Positions 15,417 to 23,512 of a DNA stretch of 40,188 nucleotides are shown piece by piece. The notes beneath the pieces are model-generated. The model was given only the letters and a program-made list of their open reading frames with translations, ran no database searches and was not told the origin of the DNA. Each line of letters starts with the position of its first letter. Position 1 is the first letter of the stretch. A program made the translations under genes and the position numbers. Source of the DNA: Sulfurimonas sp. (GTDB lineage: Bacteria > Campylobacterota > Campylobacteria > Campylobacterales > Sulfurimonadaceae); assembly GCA_024513425.1 (NCBI GenBank), contig JANEIH010000006.1:1-40188 (forward strand). The letters run 5' to 3'.

Positions 15417-17333
15417 ATGAGTAATATAATGCGTCAAAAGATGGCAAACAGCATAAGGTTTTTAGCAGCAGATATGGTTCAAAAGGCAAACTCGGGACAC
15501 CCGGGTGCACCTATGGGGCTTGCAGATATTGCGGTAGTTTTAAGTGAGCATCTAAAGCACAATCCTAAAAACCCGTCATGGTTAAATCGTGATAGGCTTG
15601 TATTTTCAGGCGGGCATGCTACAGGTCTTATCTACTCACTCTACTATCTTTGGGGGTACGGTTTAGAGATTGAGGATCTTAAAAATTTCAGACAGCTCGA
15701 TTCACTAACACCGGGACATCCGGAGTTTGGACATACCGCAGGTGTTGAGATTACAACTGGACCACTTGGTCAAGGCGTGGCAAATGCAGTTGGTTTTTCA
15801 ATGGCTTCAAAATTTATGGGCAGACAGGTAAACAGTGAGATGGCAAAACTCATTGATCATCATGTCTATTGTCTTTGTGGAGATGGTGACTTGGAAGAGG
15901 GTATTAGCTATGAAGCATGCTCTATTGCAGGGCATAACAAACTTGATAATCTTATTCTTATTTACGATTCAAACCGCATAACTATTGAGGGAGATATCAA
16001 CCTTTCAATTTCAGAAGATATTAGAGGTAGATTTCAATCTCAAGGTTGGGAGGTTTTAGAGTGCAACGGACATGATTATGACGAGATTGATGCAACTATC
16101 ACGCAGGCAAAAAAAGCTAACCGTCCTGTAATTATCATCGCAAATACTATTATTGCAAAAGGTGCAGGTTCACTAGAGGGAAGTCATCACTCACATGGTG
16201 CACCATTGGGTGAAGATGTTATCGCTGATGCAAAACGAAGAGCTGGGTTTGACCCTGAGAAAAAATTCTTTGTTCCCGAAGATGTAATGGTGCGTTTTCG
16301 TTGTGCCACAGAGATGGGAGACTTGGCAGAGCGTGAGTGGATTCATTCACTAAAAACCGCACCGCTGATAGAGCAAAATAGAGCCTTAGAGGCACTTCTT
16401 AATCATGACTTCTCACGCATTCAGTGGCCTAAGTTTGATAAAGCAGATGCAACAAGAAACACAAATGGAAAGATTTTAAATGCTATTGCAAAAGCAATTC
16501 CTGCATTTATCGGCGGTTCGGCAGACCTTAGTCCATCGAACAAAACATTTTTAAACGATATGGGTGTATTTCCAAAAGGAAAAAACATCTACTTTGGTAT
16601 TCGTGAGCATGCGATGGCTTCCATCGCTAATGCAATTGCACTTTATGGATCACTAATGCCGTTTACTTCGACATTCTTTGTCTTCTCAGATTACCTTAAA
16701 CCTGCAGCGCGTATTGCAGCACTTACGGGTATTCAACAGTTTTTTATCTGGACGCATGATAGCATCGGTGTCGGTGAAGATGGGCCGACACACCAGCCTA
16801 TCGAGCATCTTTCACAATTCCGCGCACTGCCTAACTTCTATCTATGGAGACCGGCTGACGGATATGAGAATGTAGAGGCCTGGAAAAAAGCATTAACAAT
16901 GAAAAAATCCCCATCTGCTTTTGTCTGTTCACGCCAAAGCTTAGCTGTTTTACCTGATGCTGTTACAGGTGAAGTAAGCCGTGGCGGATACCTTCTAAGC
17001 GCTGATCATAATGCAGAAATCACTCTTATGGCTTCGGGAAGTGAGGTAGAGCTTGCACTCAAAACAAAAGAAGTTTTAAATGCAAAAGGCAAAAGAGTAA
17101 ATGTTGTTTCTGTGCCGTGTTATGACCTCTTTATTGAACAAGAGAGGGCTTATATCGACTCTATTATTAAGGCTGAAACGAAAAAAGTAGCAATTGAGGC
17201 TGCTCGTGGATTAGAGTGGTATCGTTTTGCTGATGAGGTTATTGCAATAGATAGATTTGGTGCTTCGGCTCCGGCAGCGCAACTTTTTGAAAAATTTGGC
17301 TTTACTGCTGAGAAAATAGCACAAAAAGTGTGA
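15417..17333 (+). CDS. tkt: Transketolase
   Basis: 638 residues, normal length. Thiamine-diphosphate enzyme moving two-carbon units in the pentose phosphate pathway. The N-terminal domain shows ANSGHPGAPMGLAD, TGPLGQGVANAVG and the cofactor motif GDGDLEEG (155-162) with the distal N (YDSNRIT). The middle domain shows GGSADLSPSNKTFL, FGIREHAMASIANAIA and THDSIGVGEDGPTHQP. AAGGATAG lies before the ATG. It follows ispA by 9 bases and is likely co-transcribed with it. One CTCACGCA copy is at 16412. Confidence 0.97.
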   Translation: MSNIMRQKMANSIRFLAADMVQKANSGHPGAPMGLADIAVVLSEHLKHNPKNPSWLNRDRLVFSGGHATGLIYSLYYLWGYGLEIEDLKNFRQLDSLTPGHPEFGHTAGVEITTGPLGQGVANAVGFSMASKFMGRQVNSEMAKLIDHHVYCLCGDGDLEEGISYEACSIAGHNKLDNLILIYDSNRITIEGDINLSISEDIRGRFQSQGWEVLECNGHDYDEIDATITQAKKANRPVIIIANTIIAKGAGSLEGSHHSHGAPLGEDVIADAKRRAGFDPEKKFFVPEDVMVRFRCATEMGDLAEREWIHSLKTAPLIEQNRALEALLNHDFSRIQWPKFDKADATRNTNGKILNAIAKAIPAFIGGSADLSPSNKTFLNDMGVFPKGKNIYFGIREHAMASIANAIALYGSLMPFTSTFFVFSDYLKPAARIAALTGIQQFFIWTHDSIGVGEDGPTHQPIEHLSQFRALPNFYLWRPADGYENVEAWKKALTMKKSPSAFVCSRQSLAVLPDAVTGEVSRGGYLLSADHNAEITLMASGSEVELALKTKEVLNAKGKRVNVVSVPCYDLFIEQERAYIDSIIKAETKKVAIEAARGLEWYRFADEVIAIDRFGASAPAAQLFEKFGFTAEKIAQKV

Positions 17334-17371
17334 TAGTCTCCTTGTCGATTTGCTCTTTAAATGTTTAACTA

Positions 17372-17377
17372 TATAAT
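17372..17377 (+). promoter_or_regulatory. -10 box, probable leaderless start of the thioredoxin gene
   Basis: TATAAT ends six bases before the ATG at 17384 (TATAAT-TCCATT-ATG), with no ribosome binding site. Confidence 0.5.
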
Positions 17378-17383
17378 TCCATT

Positions 17384-17704
17384 ATGAATACAATAAACAG
17401 CATAGAAAAAACAATAAAAGAGAATATAGCAGTGATACTCTATTTCTCAACGCCGACTTGCAGTGTCTGTTATGCACTCAAGCCAAAACTGCTTGATGCG
17501 ATAGAGAAAAATTTTAAAGAGTTTAAGACTATTAGCATTGATCTCTCTGTGGAGCAGGATATTGCAGCACACTATAGTGTCTTTGCAGTTCCTACGGTGC
17601 TTATATTTTTAGACGGTAGAGAGTTTGTAAGAAAATCTCGCCATATGTCCATTGACGAGGTTATAACTAAGATAAAACGCCCGTATGGGATTATGACCTC
17701 ATAA
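17384..17704 (+). CDS. Thioredoxin-family protein with a CSVC active site
   Basis: 106 residues, cytoplasmic, one thioredoxin fold. The active site is C26-S-V-C29 instead of the usual CGPC, in ILYFSTPTCSVCYALKPKLL. The cis-proline segment FAVPTVLIFLDG is intact. It should be a thiol-disulfide reductant; the altered dipeptide suggests a shifted redox potential compared with the main thioredoxin. It has its own promoter after tkt, and its end overlaps the convergent methyltransferase gene by 14 bases. Confidence 0.88.
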   Translation: MNTINSIEKTIKENIAVILYFSTPTCSVCYALKPKLLDAIEKNFKEFKTISIDLSVEQDIAAHYSVFAVPTVLIFLDGREFVRKSRHMSIDEVITKIKRPYGIMTS

Positions 17705-18443
17705 AGGCTATAAGTGCAGCTGTGATGGCAATATTGAGTGATTCGACCTCACGCTGCATTGGAATCTTAAAGGAGTCATTGCAGAGTGCAATAACCTCTT
17801 TGCTTACCCCCTCACTCTCATTTCCAAGCACATAGATACTTCTCTTTTTCTCTTTTATATTGTAGATATCACTCTCTGCGTGAGAAGAGAGTGCATAGAT
17901 GTTCGTATTGTCAAGCTCACGCAGTAGATCTTCAAGCTTGTCGCAAAAGTAGATAGGGAGTTTAAAGAGCGTTCCTGCACTAGCCTTTGCGACCAAAGGG
18001 GAAATCTTTGCAGAGTTTTTCTTTGGAAGGATGATACCGTCAATATCTCCTGCGGCACAGCTTCGTATAATCATTCCAAGATTTTGTGGATTGTGAATGC
18101 CATCAAGAGCAATGAGCCGATAAGAGTTTAGTCTCTTTATCGTATCGGCACTTTGGTAACTTTTTGAAATTATATCTATTGCTACGCCTTGATCCTGTTT
18201 TGCATTTTTGGAGATGCGTGAGAGTGTATTTTTGTTATGTTCGGTAACTTCGATACCGCGATTTTTTGCTAAGGTTACTATCTTTTCAATGGAGCCGTCA
18301 GGTCTGTTTGAGTTTGCCAAATGAAGTTTGTGAATAGTTATGCTTTGGTCTTGTAACATCTCAATAACAACATTTCTGCCATACAGTGTAATAACTTTTT
18401 CAAAAAAAGCTTTTTTATCTTTATATTCGCGTGAATCACTCAT
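17691..18443 (-). CDS. TrmH/SpoU-family RNA 2'-O-methyltransferase
   Basis: 250 residues. A short N-terminal substrate-binding domain (about 1-90, FEKVITLYGRNVVIEML) precedes a knotted SPOUT methyltransferase domain with its three motifs: LDGIHNPQNLGMIIRSCAA, YVLGNESEGVSKEV and IPMQREVESLNIAITAAL. It most resembles RlmB, which methylates G2251 of 23S rRNA, but a tRNA target cannot be excluded. It starts three bases after yaaA on the same strand. Three TGCGTGAG/CTCACGCA copies (17877, 17916, 18215) fall inside. Confidence 0.88.
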   Translation of the reverse strand: MSDSREYKDKKAFFEKVITLYGRNVVIEMLQDQSITIHKLHLANSNRPDGSIEKIVTLAKNRGIEVTEHNKNTLSRISKNAKQDQGVAIDIISKSYQSADTIKRLNSYRLIALDGIHNPQNLGMIIRSCAAGDIDGIILPKKNSAKISPLVAKASAGTLFKLPIYFCDKLEDLLRELDNTNIYALSSHAESDIYNIKEKKRSIYVLGNESEGVSKEVIALCNDSFKIPMQREVESLNIAITAALIAFMRS

Positions 18444-18446
18444 CTT

Positions 18447-19175
18447 TTACTTCACTATATTGAAAACTATTTCAGTTTTGTTTTTTCTCTTTTTAATCTC
18501 ATGGATATTTAACCCTTCTATCTCAAGGCTATTAAACTCTTTTAGCGATCTAATATTAGCACCTGCTATCTCACGCAGAACTATACCTCGATACGCTTTT
18601 GCCCAGTGAGAAACTATTTTGCCGTTTTTTAAAAACTTGAGTGTCGTATAGGGTTTTGTCACTTTATAAAACTTGTCATAATATCCTGCACGCAGATCTA
18701 AAATATCATATCTGCTCAAATAGAGATCAAGTTGATAGGAAAAACGCTCTTTGTAGAACTTCTCAGGAGCAATCTCTCCAATAGAGTTTCCCTGTTTTAC
18801 TTTATAATTCACAATCGTATCGCCTCCAAGGATCGGTCCGTAGAGGTTTGAAAATATAAGTGTATGCTCACGCAAGTATGCCTGCGTGAGGCTATTTTGT
18901 TCACTATATTTGAGATAGTCATAAGCCACACCGTTATAGCGTTCTATGGCGTGCATAAACGGTGAGTCGAAAATATCTACAATATAAGGATCACACTCAG
19001 AGAACTTTTTAAATCCAAAAAGTTTTTTTATAGCCTCTTCATCGCCTGATAGAACTATATCGTTGTATGCCTTTAAGATCCCTTCTCTTGCATCTGTCGA
19101 TCCAAAGAGCTCTTTAGGAGCTTGATTGCCCCCTCTATTTTTTCCTTCTGATGGCGAAAAAAGTATTTTTAACAT
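18447..19175 (-). CDS. yaaA: YaaA-family peroxide stress protein
   Basis: 242 residues of the DUF328/YaaA family: MLKILFSPSEGKNR at the N-terminus, RYNGVAYDYLKYSEQN, NLYGPILGGDTIVNYK and the C-terminal VSHWAKAYRGIVLREIA. E. coli YaaA lowers intracellular free iron during peroxide stress and binds DNA. It is transcribed with the methyltransferase and divergent from the SPL-like gene. It holds three copies of the octamer, including an inverted pair at 18867-18890. Confidence 0.88.
   Translation of the reverse strand: MLKILFSPSEGKNRGGNQAPKELFGSTDAREGILKAYNDIVLSGDEEAIKKLFGFKKFSECDPYIVDIFDSPFMHAIERYNGVAYDYLKYSEQNSLTQAYLREHTLIFSNLYGPILGGDTIVNYKVKQGNSIGEIAPEKFYKERFSYQLDLYLSRYDILDLRAGYYDKFYKVTKPYTTLKFLKNGKIVSHWAKAYRGIVLREIAGANIRSLKEFNSLEIEGLNIHEIKKRKNKTEIVFNIVK
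18867..18890. repeat. Inverted pair of the TGCGTGAG octamer
   Basis: CTCACGCA (18867-18874) and TGCGTGAG (18883-18890) face each other with eight bases between, a perfect 8-bp inverted repeat inside yaaA. It encodes LTQ and LRE on the gene strand. It could form a hairpin in DNA or RNA, but there is no T run and it lies mid-gene, so it is not a terminator. Confidence 0.85.
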
Positions 19176-19212
19176 TATGGTGGTGTTCTCTTTAGGGATT
19201 TTTATAAAAACT

Positions 19213-19218
19213 ATTATA
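19213..19218 (-). promoter_or_regulatory. Possible -10 box for yaaA
   Basis: TATAAT on the minus strand, 37 bases before the yaaA ATG. No good -35 box. It sits in the 177-base divergent region shared with the SPL-like gene. Confidence 0.4.
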
Positions 19219-19340
19219 CCCGAAATCTCTTCAAGCTTATCTAAAATGCAAGTAAAGATTCTCTATTTAAATATTTTGCAAAAATTGAGATAAAAATCTA
19301 AAAGCAAAAATAATTCCTATCAAATAGGTGAACTTTTCGC

Positions 19341-19346
19341 TAAAAT
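19341..19346 (+). promoter_or_regulatory. -10 box, probable leaderless start of the SPL-like gene
   Basis: TAAAAT ends six bases before the ATG at 19353 (TAAAAT-TCACTT-ATG), with no ribosome binding site. Confidence 0.4.
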
Positions 19347-19352
19347 TCACTT

Positions 19353-20612
19353 ATGAATTCCTATGAAGATAAATTTAACAGAGCTGTTGCCAATACATTT
19401 TACTCTAAACTCCCAAAAGATGAACAAAAGTTCATAAGGGAGCTCTCTTTTTGCTATAAATTTTCCCATCAGGAACTCTTTCAAGTCATTAATATTGCGC
19501 GTGATTTAGAGATGTGGGATGAGCAACGCATCCATAAAATTTTCTCAAACCATCCCACAAAAAAAATAGCCCTTAAAAAGCTGCGTGAGACCTATGAGAC
19601 TATTCGCAACACTCTCAACTCTTATGAGAACTTTAAGCTCAAGAACATCCCTAAAGAACAGAGATACACTTTCAAAACAGAACCCAAAGATGGATTTGGA
19701 CTTGGTCTCTGCCCAGTTGCAAGTGAGAAGACACGCTGTTGCAATCTTTTGACGCTTGATGCTGTTGAATCATGCGGTTTTGACTGCTCTTACTGCTCTA
19801 TTCAGAGCTTTTACAATCAAAACACCATTACCTTCGACTCAGGCTTTAAAGAGAAACTCTTAAATTTAGAGCTTGACTCGGATAAAACCTACCATATAGG
19901 CACAGGACAGGCTTCAGACTCACTGATGTTTGGAAATCGCGAAGGAGTACTTGAAGCACTTTTAGCGTTCGCAAAAAAAAATCCCAATGTTATTTTAGAG
20001 TTTAAAACAAAATCGGACAATATCAAGTATCTACTTGAAAATGATGTTCCAAAAAATATTCTCTGTACATGGAGTCTTAACACACCTACCATCATCAAAA
20101 ATGAAGAGCACCTCACAGCTTCCCTTGACAAACGCATAGCATCTGCAAGAAAAATGGCAGACAAAGGTGTAAAAGTCGGCTTTCACTTTCACCCAATAGT
20201 TGAGTATGAGGGTTATCTTGACGAATATCAAAAAATATATGAAAAACTTATACTAGAATTTCATCCGTCAGAGGTAGCACTTGTTAGTTTTGGCACATTA
20301 ACATTTATCAAGCCTGTTATCAAGCAGTTGCGTGAGCGAGAATTTCGGAGCAAGATCACACAGATTCCTCATGAAAATGCAAGCGGAAAAACATCCTACC
20401 CAGAAAAGACAAAGATAGAGATGTTTAAGCATGCATATGAAAGTTTCAATCCATGGCAAAACACAAAGGAGAGCGTCTTTTTCTATCTCTGCATGGAGTC
20501 TCATGAACTCTGGAGTAAAACTTTTGGCTACCAATACACTACAAATAATGACTTTGAGCATGCTATGCTTGGTGCATACTGCAAAAAAATAGGTCAAGAT
20601 TATCTCATTTAG
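19353..20612 (+). CDS. Radical SAM protein of the spore photoproduct lyase-like family
   Basis: 419 residues. The radical SAM cluster motif is C141-x3-C145-x2-C148 in ESCGFDCSYCSIQSFY, followed by YHIGTGQASDSL and EFKTKSDNIKYLLEND. The layout matches the SPL-like family: an N-terminal helical region (about 1-110) before the barrel. True SPL repairs UV damage in spores, but this organism type does not make spores, so a different DNA- or RNA-related radical reaction is likely. It is followed 8 bases later by nnrS, hinting at a shared response. Octamer copies at 19582 and 20329, both LRE codons. Confidence 0.85.
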   Translation: MNSYEDKFNRAVANTFYSKLPKDEQKFIRELSFCYKFSHQELFQVINIARDLEMWDEQRIHKIFSNHPTKKIALKKLRETYETIRNTLNSYENFKLKNIPKEQRYTFKTEPKDGFGLGLCPVASEKTRCCNLLTLDAVESCGFDCSYCSIQSFYNQNTITFDSGFKEKLLNLELDSDKTYHIGTGQASDSLMFGNREGVLEALLAFAKKNPNVILEFKTKSDNIKYLLENDVPKNILCTWSLNTPTIIKNEEHLTASLDKRIASARKMADKGVKVGFHFHPIVEYEGYLDEYQKIYEKLILEFHPSEVALVSFGTLTFIKPVIKQLREREFRSKITQIPHENASGKTSYPEKTKIEMFKHAYESFNPWQNTKESVFFYLCMESHELWSKTFGYQYTTNNDFEHAMLGAYCKKIGQDYLI

Positions 20613-20620
20613 GAAGATTG

Positions 20621-21793
20621 ATGCAAACAAAACAAAACTATTTCTTATCACAACCACACCAGCCTTTTTTCATTTTAGGTATTTTTAACGCCATCGTTAT
20701 GATGCTCATCTTTGCGCTTGCATACAAGGGTATTTTTACACTACAAATAGAGACAGCAACATTTCATATTTACACACTTGCGTACCTAATTTTTAGCAAT
20801 TTTTTTACCGGTTTCTTATTTACAACTTTTCCTCGTTTTAATCAATCACAGACTATTGAGAAAAGTTACTACAATACTATTTTTTATGTAAAGCTTGCAG
20901 GCACACTGCTCTTTGTTGCAGGTGTATTTACAAATATCTATCTTGTAGTCTCTGCGATGCTCCTGCTCTTTATTTCACAGATATTTATCGTTTACAAACT
21001 CCAAAAAATCTACAACAGAGGGTATGTACCTGACAAAAAAGACTCATATTGGATCTTAATCGCTCAATATTTTGGAGTTGCAGGAGATCTTCTTTTTATT
21101 ATCGCTACACTTTTTAATCTTTATGCTCTTCTACCGACGGCTATTGGTATCACTTTTTATCTCTATCTTATCTTTTTGGCATTTAGCATAGGGCAAAGAA
21201 TGATTCCTTTTTTCTCTCATTCGTGGGTCAAAAAGAATCCTCATTTTATCAAGATGGTCTTTAGTCTCTTTATCTTAAAAAGTATCTTTGCTTCTGCAGA
21301 TATTAAAATAGCTGAGATGCTTATTGACACAATCTTGGCACTCTATATGTTGCGTGAGTTTCTTCGCTGGGATCTCCATCCACTACGCTCTCCTTCTATT
21401 CTTTGGGTACTGCATCTTGCACTCTTTTGGCTTCCAAGTGCCTTTGGTCTCTCTGCTATTAGTTTAGCCGCAGCTCTGTTTTTAGATACATCTTTTTACT
21501 TTTTAAATATTCATCTTTTGGCTATCGGATTTCTAACGACACTTCTCATTGGTTTTGGAACACGCGTAACACTTGGACATGCCGGTATGCTTCTAGGAGC
21601 TGACAAATTTACTACTGGTATATTTCTGTTTATTCAAATAGTTGTACTTCTGCGTTCTCTCTTTAGTATCAATGTCGCTTTTGGATGGGGAGCAAACTTT
21701 CTTTTTGATATCTCCTTTACGGCATGGCTCATTCTCTTTTTGCTCTGGAGTATTAGATATACAAAGATCTTAATCTTTGGCAGGCAACCCTAA
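20621..21793 (+). CDS. nnrS: NnrS-family membrane protein
   Basis: 390 residues with about 12 hydrophobic segments (FFILGIFNAIVMMLIFALAY at the start, VVLLRSLFSINVAF near the end). The HQPFF start, FTGFLFTTFPRFNQ, RMIPFF and GHAGMLLG segments are NnrS signatures. NnrS is a haem- and copper-containing inner-membrane protein that protects against nitric oxide in denitrifiers, so the organism probably respires nitrate or nitrite. I start at the ATG 20621 with AGGAAG upstream, not the TTG three bases earlier. Follows the radical SAM gene by 8 bases. One octamer copy at 21351. Confidence 0.88.
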   Translation: MQTKQNYFLSQPHQPFFILGIFNAIVMMLIFALAYKGIFTLQIETATFHIYTLAYLIFSNFFTGFLFTTFPRFNQSQTIEKSYYNTIFYVKLAGTLLFVAGVFTNIYLVVSAMLLLFISQIFIVYKLQKIYNRGYVPDKKDSYWILIAQYFGVAGDLLFIIATLFNLYALLPTAIGITFYLYLIFLAFSIGQRMIPFFSHSWVKKNPHFIKMVFSLFILKSIFASADIKIAEMLIDTILALYMLREFLRWDLHPLRSPSILWVLHLALFWLPSAFGLSAISLAAALFLDTSFYFLNIHLLAIGFLTTLLIGFGTRVTLGHAGMLLGADKFTTGIFLFIQIVVLLRSLFSINVAFGWGANFLFDISFTAWLILFLLWSIRYTKILIFGRQP

Positions 21794-21794
21794 T

Positions 21795-21869
21795 CTATTC
21801 TTTAAACCCAATCACCTCTGTTGCCATCAAAGTTGCAAGGCTACTCTCAACAGTTAAAGAAAAATTCAG
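21795..21869 (-). pseudogene. Possible C-terminal remnant of a lost gene
   Basis: In the gap after nnrS the minus strand reads LTVESSLATLMATEVIGFKE and stops. The amphipathic composition looks protein-like, but there is no start and only about 25 codons are open. It could equally be chance. Family not recognised. Confidence 0.2.
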
Positions 21870-21870
21870 C

Positions 21871-21876
21871 TATAAT
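21871..21876 (+). promoter_or_regulatory. -10 box of the CvfB-like gene
   Basis: TATAAT lies 29 bases before the ATG at 21906, giving a leader of about 23 bases. The ribosome binding site is weak (CGGAAT). Confidence 0.45.
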
Positions 21877-21905
21877 TCTGCTAAATCAATATAACGGAAT
21901 TACCA

Positions 21906-22757
21906 ATGCAAACACAAAACTACTTTTTGGAGCTGGGGCTTATCAACACCCTTAAAATTGACAGGCTCACCACTCCCGGTGCTTATCTTATGGCACAAGA
22001 CGGCAATGATGTACTTCTTCCCGGACAATACCTCACGCAAGATATGAAAGAGGGAGATTTAATAGATGTCTTTTTATATACAGATTCAGAGGATAGACTC
22101 GTAGCAACAACAGATACCCCAAGAGTAAAACTAGATGGTTTTGAAGTGCTTGAGATTATCGACATTGCTCCTTTTGGTGCTTTTTTAGATTGGGGACTGC
22201 CAAAAGATCTACTCTTGCCAAAAAAACTTCAAAAAACGACTGCTATTGTCGGTGAGAAACGCCTCATCAAGGTTGTTTACGATGAGAGAACACACAGGCT
22301 CATAGCAACAGAGAAGCTAGGTGATTTTTTTGAAAAACGCATCAAAGGACTCAGACCGCATCAAGAGGTAAATATTTTAATTCTCACAAAGACCCCACTC
22401 GGGTATAAATGCCTTGTTGAAAATAGATACGAAGGTCTTATATATCATAATGAGATTTTTGAGAAGATCACTGTAGGTGAGCATAAAAAAGCCTATATCA
22501 AAACGATTCGCAAAGATAGCAATATTGACCTCTCTTTACGAAAAGCCGGCAGTAAAAAGAGTAGCGGTAAAATTCTTGAACTTCTCAAAGAGAACAACGG
22601 TATCATGCCTTACAATTCAAAAAGTGATCCAGAGCTTATCAAAAACACTTTTGAAATGAGTAAAAAAGAGTTTAAAGCCGCCCTTACAAAACTCAAAACA
22701 GAAGATAAGATTGATGTAAAAGAGACAGGTATCTATCTAAAAGAAGAAAAAATATAG
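21906..22757 (+). CDS. cvfB: CvfB/YitL-like S1-domain RNA-binding protein
   Basis: 283 residues. Tandem S1-type OB domains: residues about 1-60 (YLTQDMKEGDLIDVFLYTDSE), 70-140 (FEVLEIIDIAPFGAFLDWG, then KDLLLPKK) and 150-215 (YEGLIYHNEIF), followed by a winged helix (about 220-283, ILELLKENNGIMPYNSKSD). That order, three S1 domains and a winged helix, matches CvfB, an RNA-binding protein tied to virulence gene regulation in staphylococci. RNA targets are unknown here. One CTCACGCA copy at 22032 (LTQ codons). Confidence 0.85.
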   Translation: MQTQNYFLELGLINTLKIDRLTTPGAYLMAQDGNDVLLPGQYLTQDMKEGDLIDVFLYTDSEDRLVATTDTPRVKLDGFEVLEIIDIAPFGAFLDWGLPKDLLLPKKLQKTTAIVGEKRLIKVVYDERTHRLIATEKLGDFFEKRIKGLRPHQEVNILILTKTPLGYKCLVENRYEGLIYHNEIFEKITVGEHKKAYIKTIRKDSNIDLSLRKAGSKKSSGKILELLKENNGIMPYNSKSDPELIKNTFEMSKKEFKAALTKLKTEDKIDVKETGIYLKEEKI

Positions 22758-22861
22758 AACTTCTCTGAGGGATACTAGGGTTTTTAGGGCTGCTCTTAAG
22801 GATATATAAGGAGAATCACAGGTATCATTATAGTAATAAATTTTCCACTTAAAGGATAGAT

Positions 22862-23155
22862 ATGAAAATATGCAATTCACTACAAGAAGTAAGAGACGAG
22901 ATAGATAAAATAGATGCGAAATTAGTTGATTTAATCTCTCAAAGGAGTCATCTTATTCACCATGCTGCAAGTTTTAAAAACTCTGTAGAGGAAGTAAAAG
23001 CCGAGGATAGAATAGATACCATAATGCAGCGTGTTCGTAAGCGTGCTATTGAACTAGAGATAAATCCAAATATGATTAGTGAACTTTTTACAATTATGAT
23101 AGATGAGATGGTGGAGACTGAAATTTCAGAGTTCCGCAATGATAGAAAGTTTTAA
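22862..23155 (+). CDS. Chorismate mutase (AroQ class)
   Basis: 97 residues, all-helical AroQ fold: LQEVRDEIDKIDAKLVDLIS, R in SQRSHL, K in FKNSVEEVKAEDR, and the C-terminal IDEMVETEISEFR. It converts chorismate to prephenate for Phe and Tyr. It is a stand-alone domain, or it resembles salicylate/isochorismate-type mutases of similar size. AAGGATAG lies before the ATG. It converges with infA across a hairpin-rich gap. Confidence 0.88.
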   Translation: MKICNSLQEVRDEIDKIDAKLVDLISQRSHLIHHAASFKNSVEEVKAEDRIDTIMQRVRKRAIELEINPNMISELFTIMIDEMVETEISEFRNDRKF

Positions 23156-23189
23156 ATAGATCAAAGAGGCTATACAACACTAAATGCCA

Positions 23190-23241
23190 ACACCGCTGTT
23201 ATCTCTAGGTGCCCCTTAAGGGCAAAAACAAAGTGCGGTGT
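23190..23241. terminator. Nested hairpins between chorismate mutase and infA
   Basis: An inner hairpin (TGCCC / GGGCA, 23210-23224) sits inside a longer-range pair ACACCGC (23190-23196) / GCGGTGT (23235-23241). The spot lies between convergent gene ends, so it probably terminates transcription from both sides. A T run follows the inner stem on the minus-strand side (TTGTTTTTGCCC reads before it), while A-rich sequence follows on the plus side; strength is uncertain. Confidence 0.5.
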
Positions 23242-23257
23242 ATAACATCATATAGTT

Positions 23258-23476
23258 TTATTTGTATCTATATGTAATGCGACCTTTGTCAAGTGAGTAT
23301 GGTGTTAACTCAAGCTTTACTTTGTCGCCTGGAAGAATTTTGATATAGTGCATACGCATTTTACCTGCAATATGACACAAAATAATATGCCCATTTTCCA
23401 ACTCTACACGAAAAGTTGCATTAGGCAAAGCCTCTATAATCTTGCCGTCAACTTCAATAACATCTGCTTTAGCCAT
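23258..23476 (-). CDS. infA: Translation initiation factor IF-1
   Basis: 72 residues, an S1-like OB fold: [20 protein letters not shown], then [20 protein letters not shown] and the C-terminal RITYRYK. IF-1 blocks the ribosomal A site during initiation. It is the last gene of the S10-spc run; rpmJ, which usually follows it, is in the separate alpha operon near 5.3 kb. Confidence 0.97.
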   Translation of the reverse strand: MAKADVIEVDGKIIEALPNATFRVELENGHIILCHIAGKMRMHYIKILPGDKVKLELTPYSLDKGRITYRYK

Positions 23477-23512
23477 TTTAGTCCTTTATAAAGAAATTTC
23501 TTACTTTAACTC

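Noticed and set aside
23231-23239. AAGTGCGGT, identical to the Haemophilus uptake signal core
   Set aside because: I noticed only this copy, and it is part of a stem in a terminator-like structure; a chance match.
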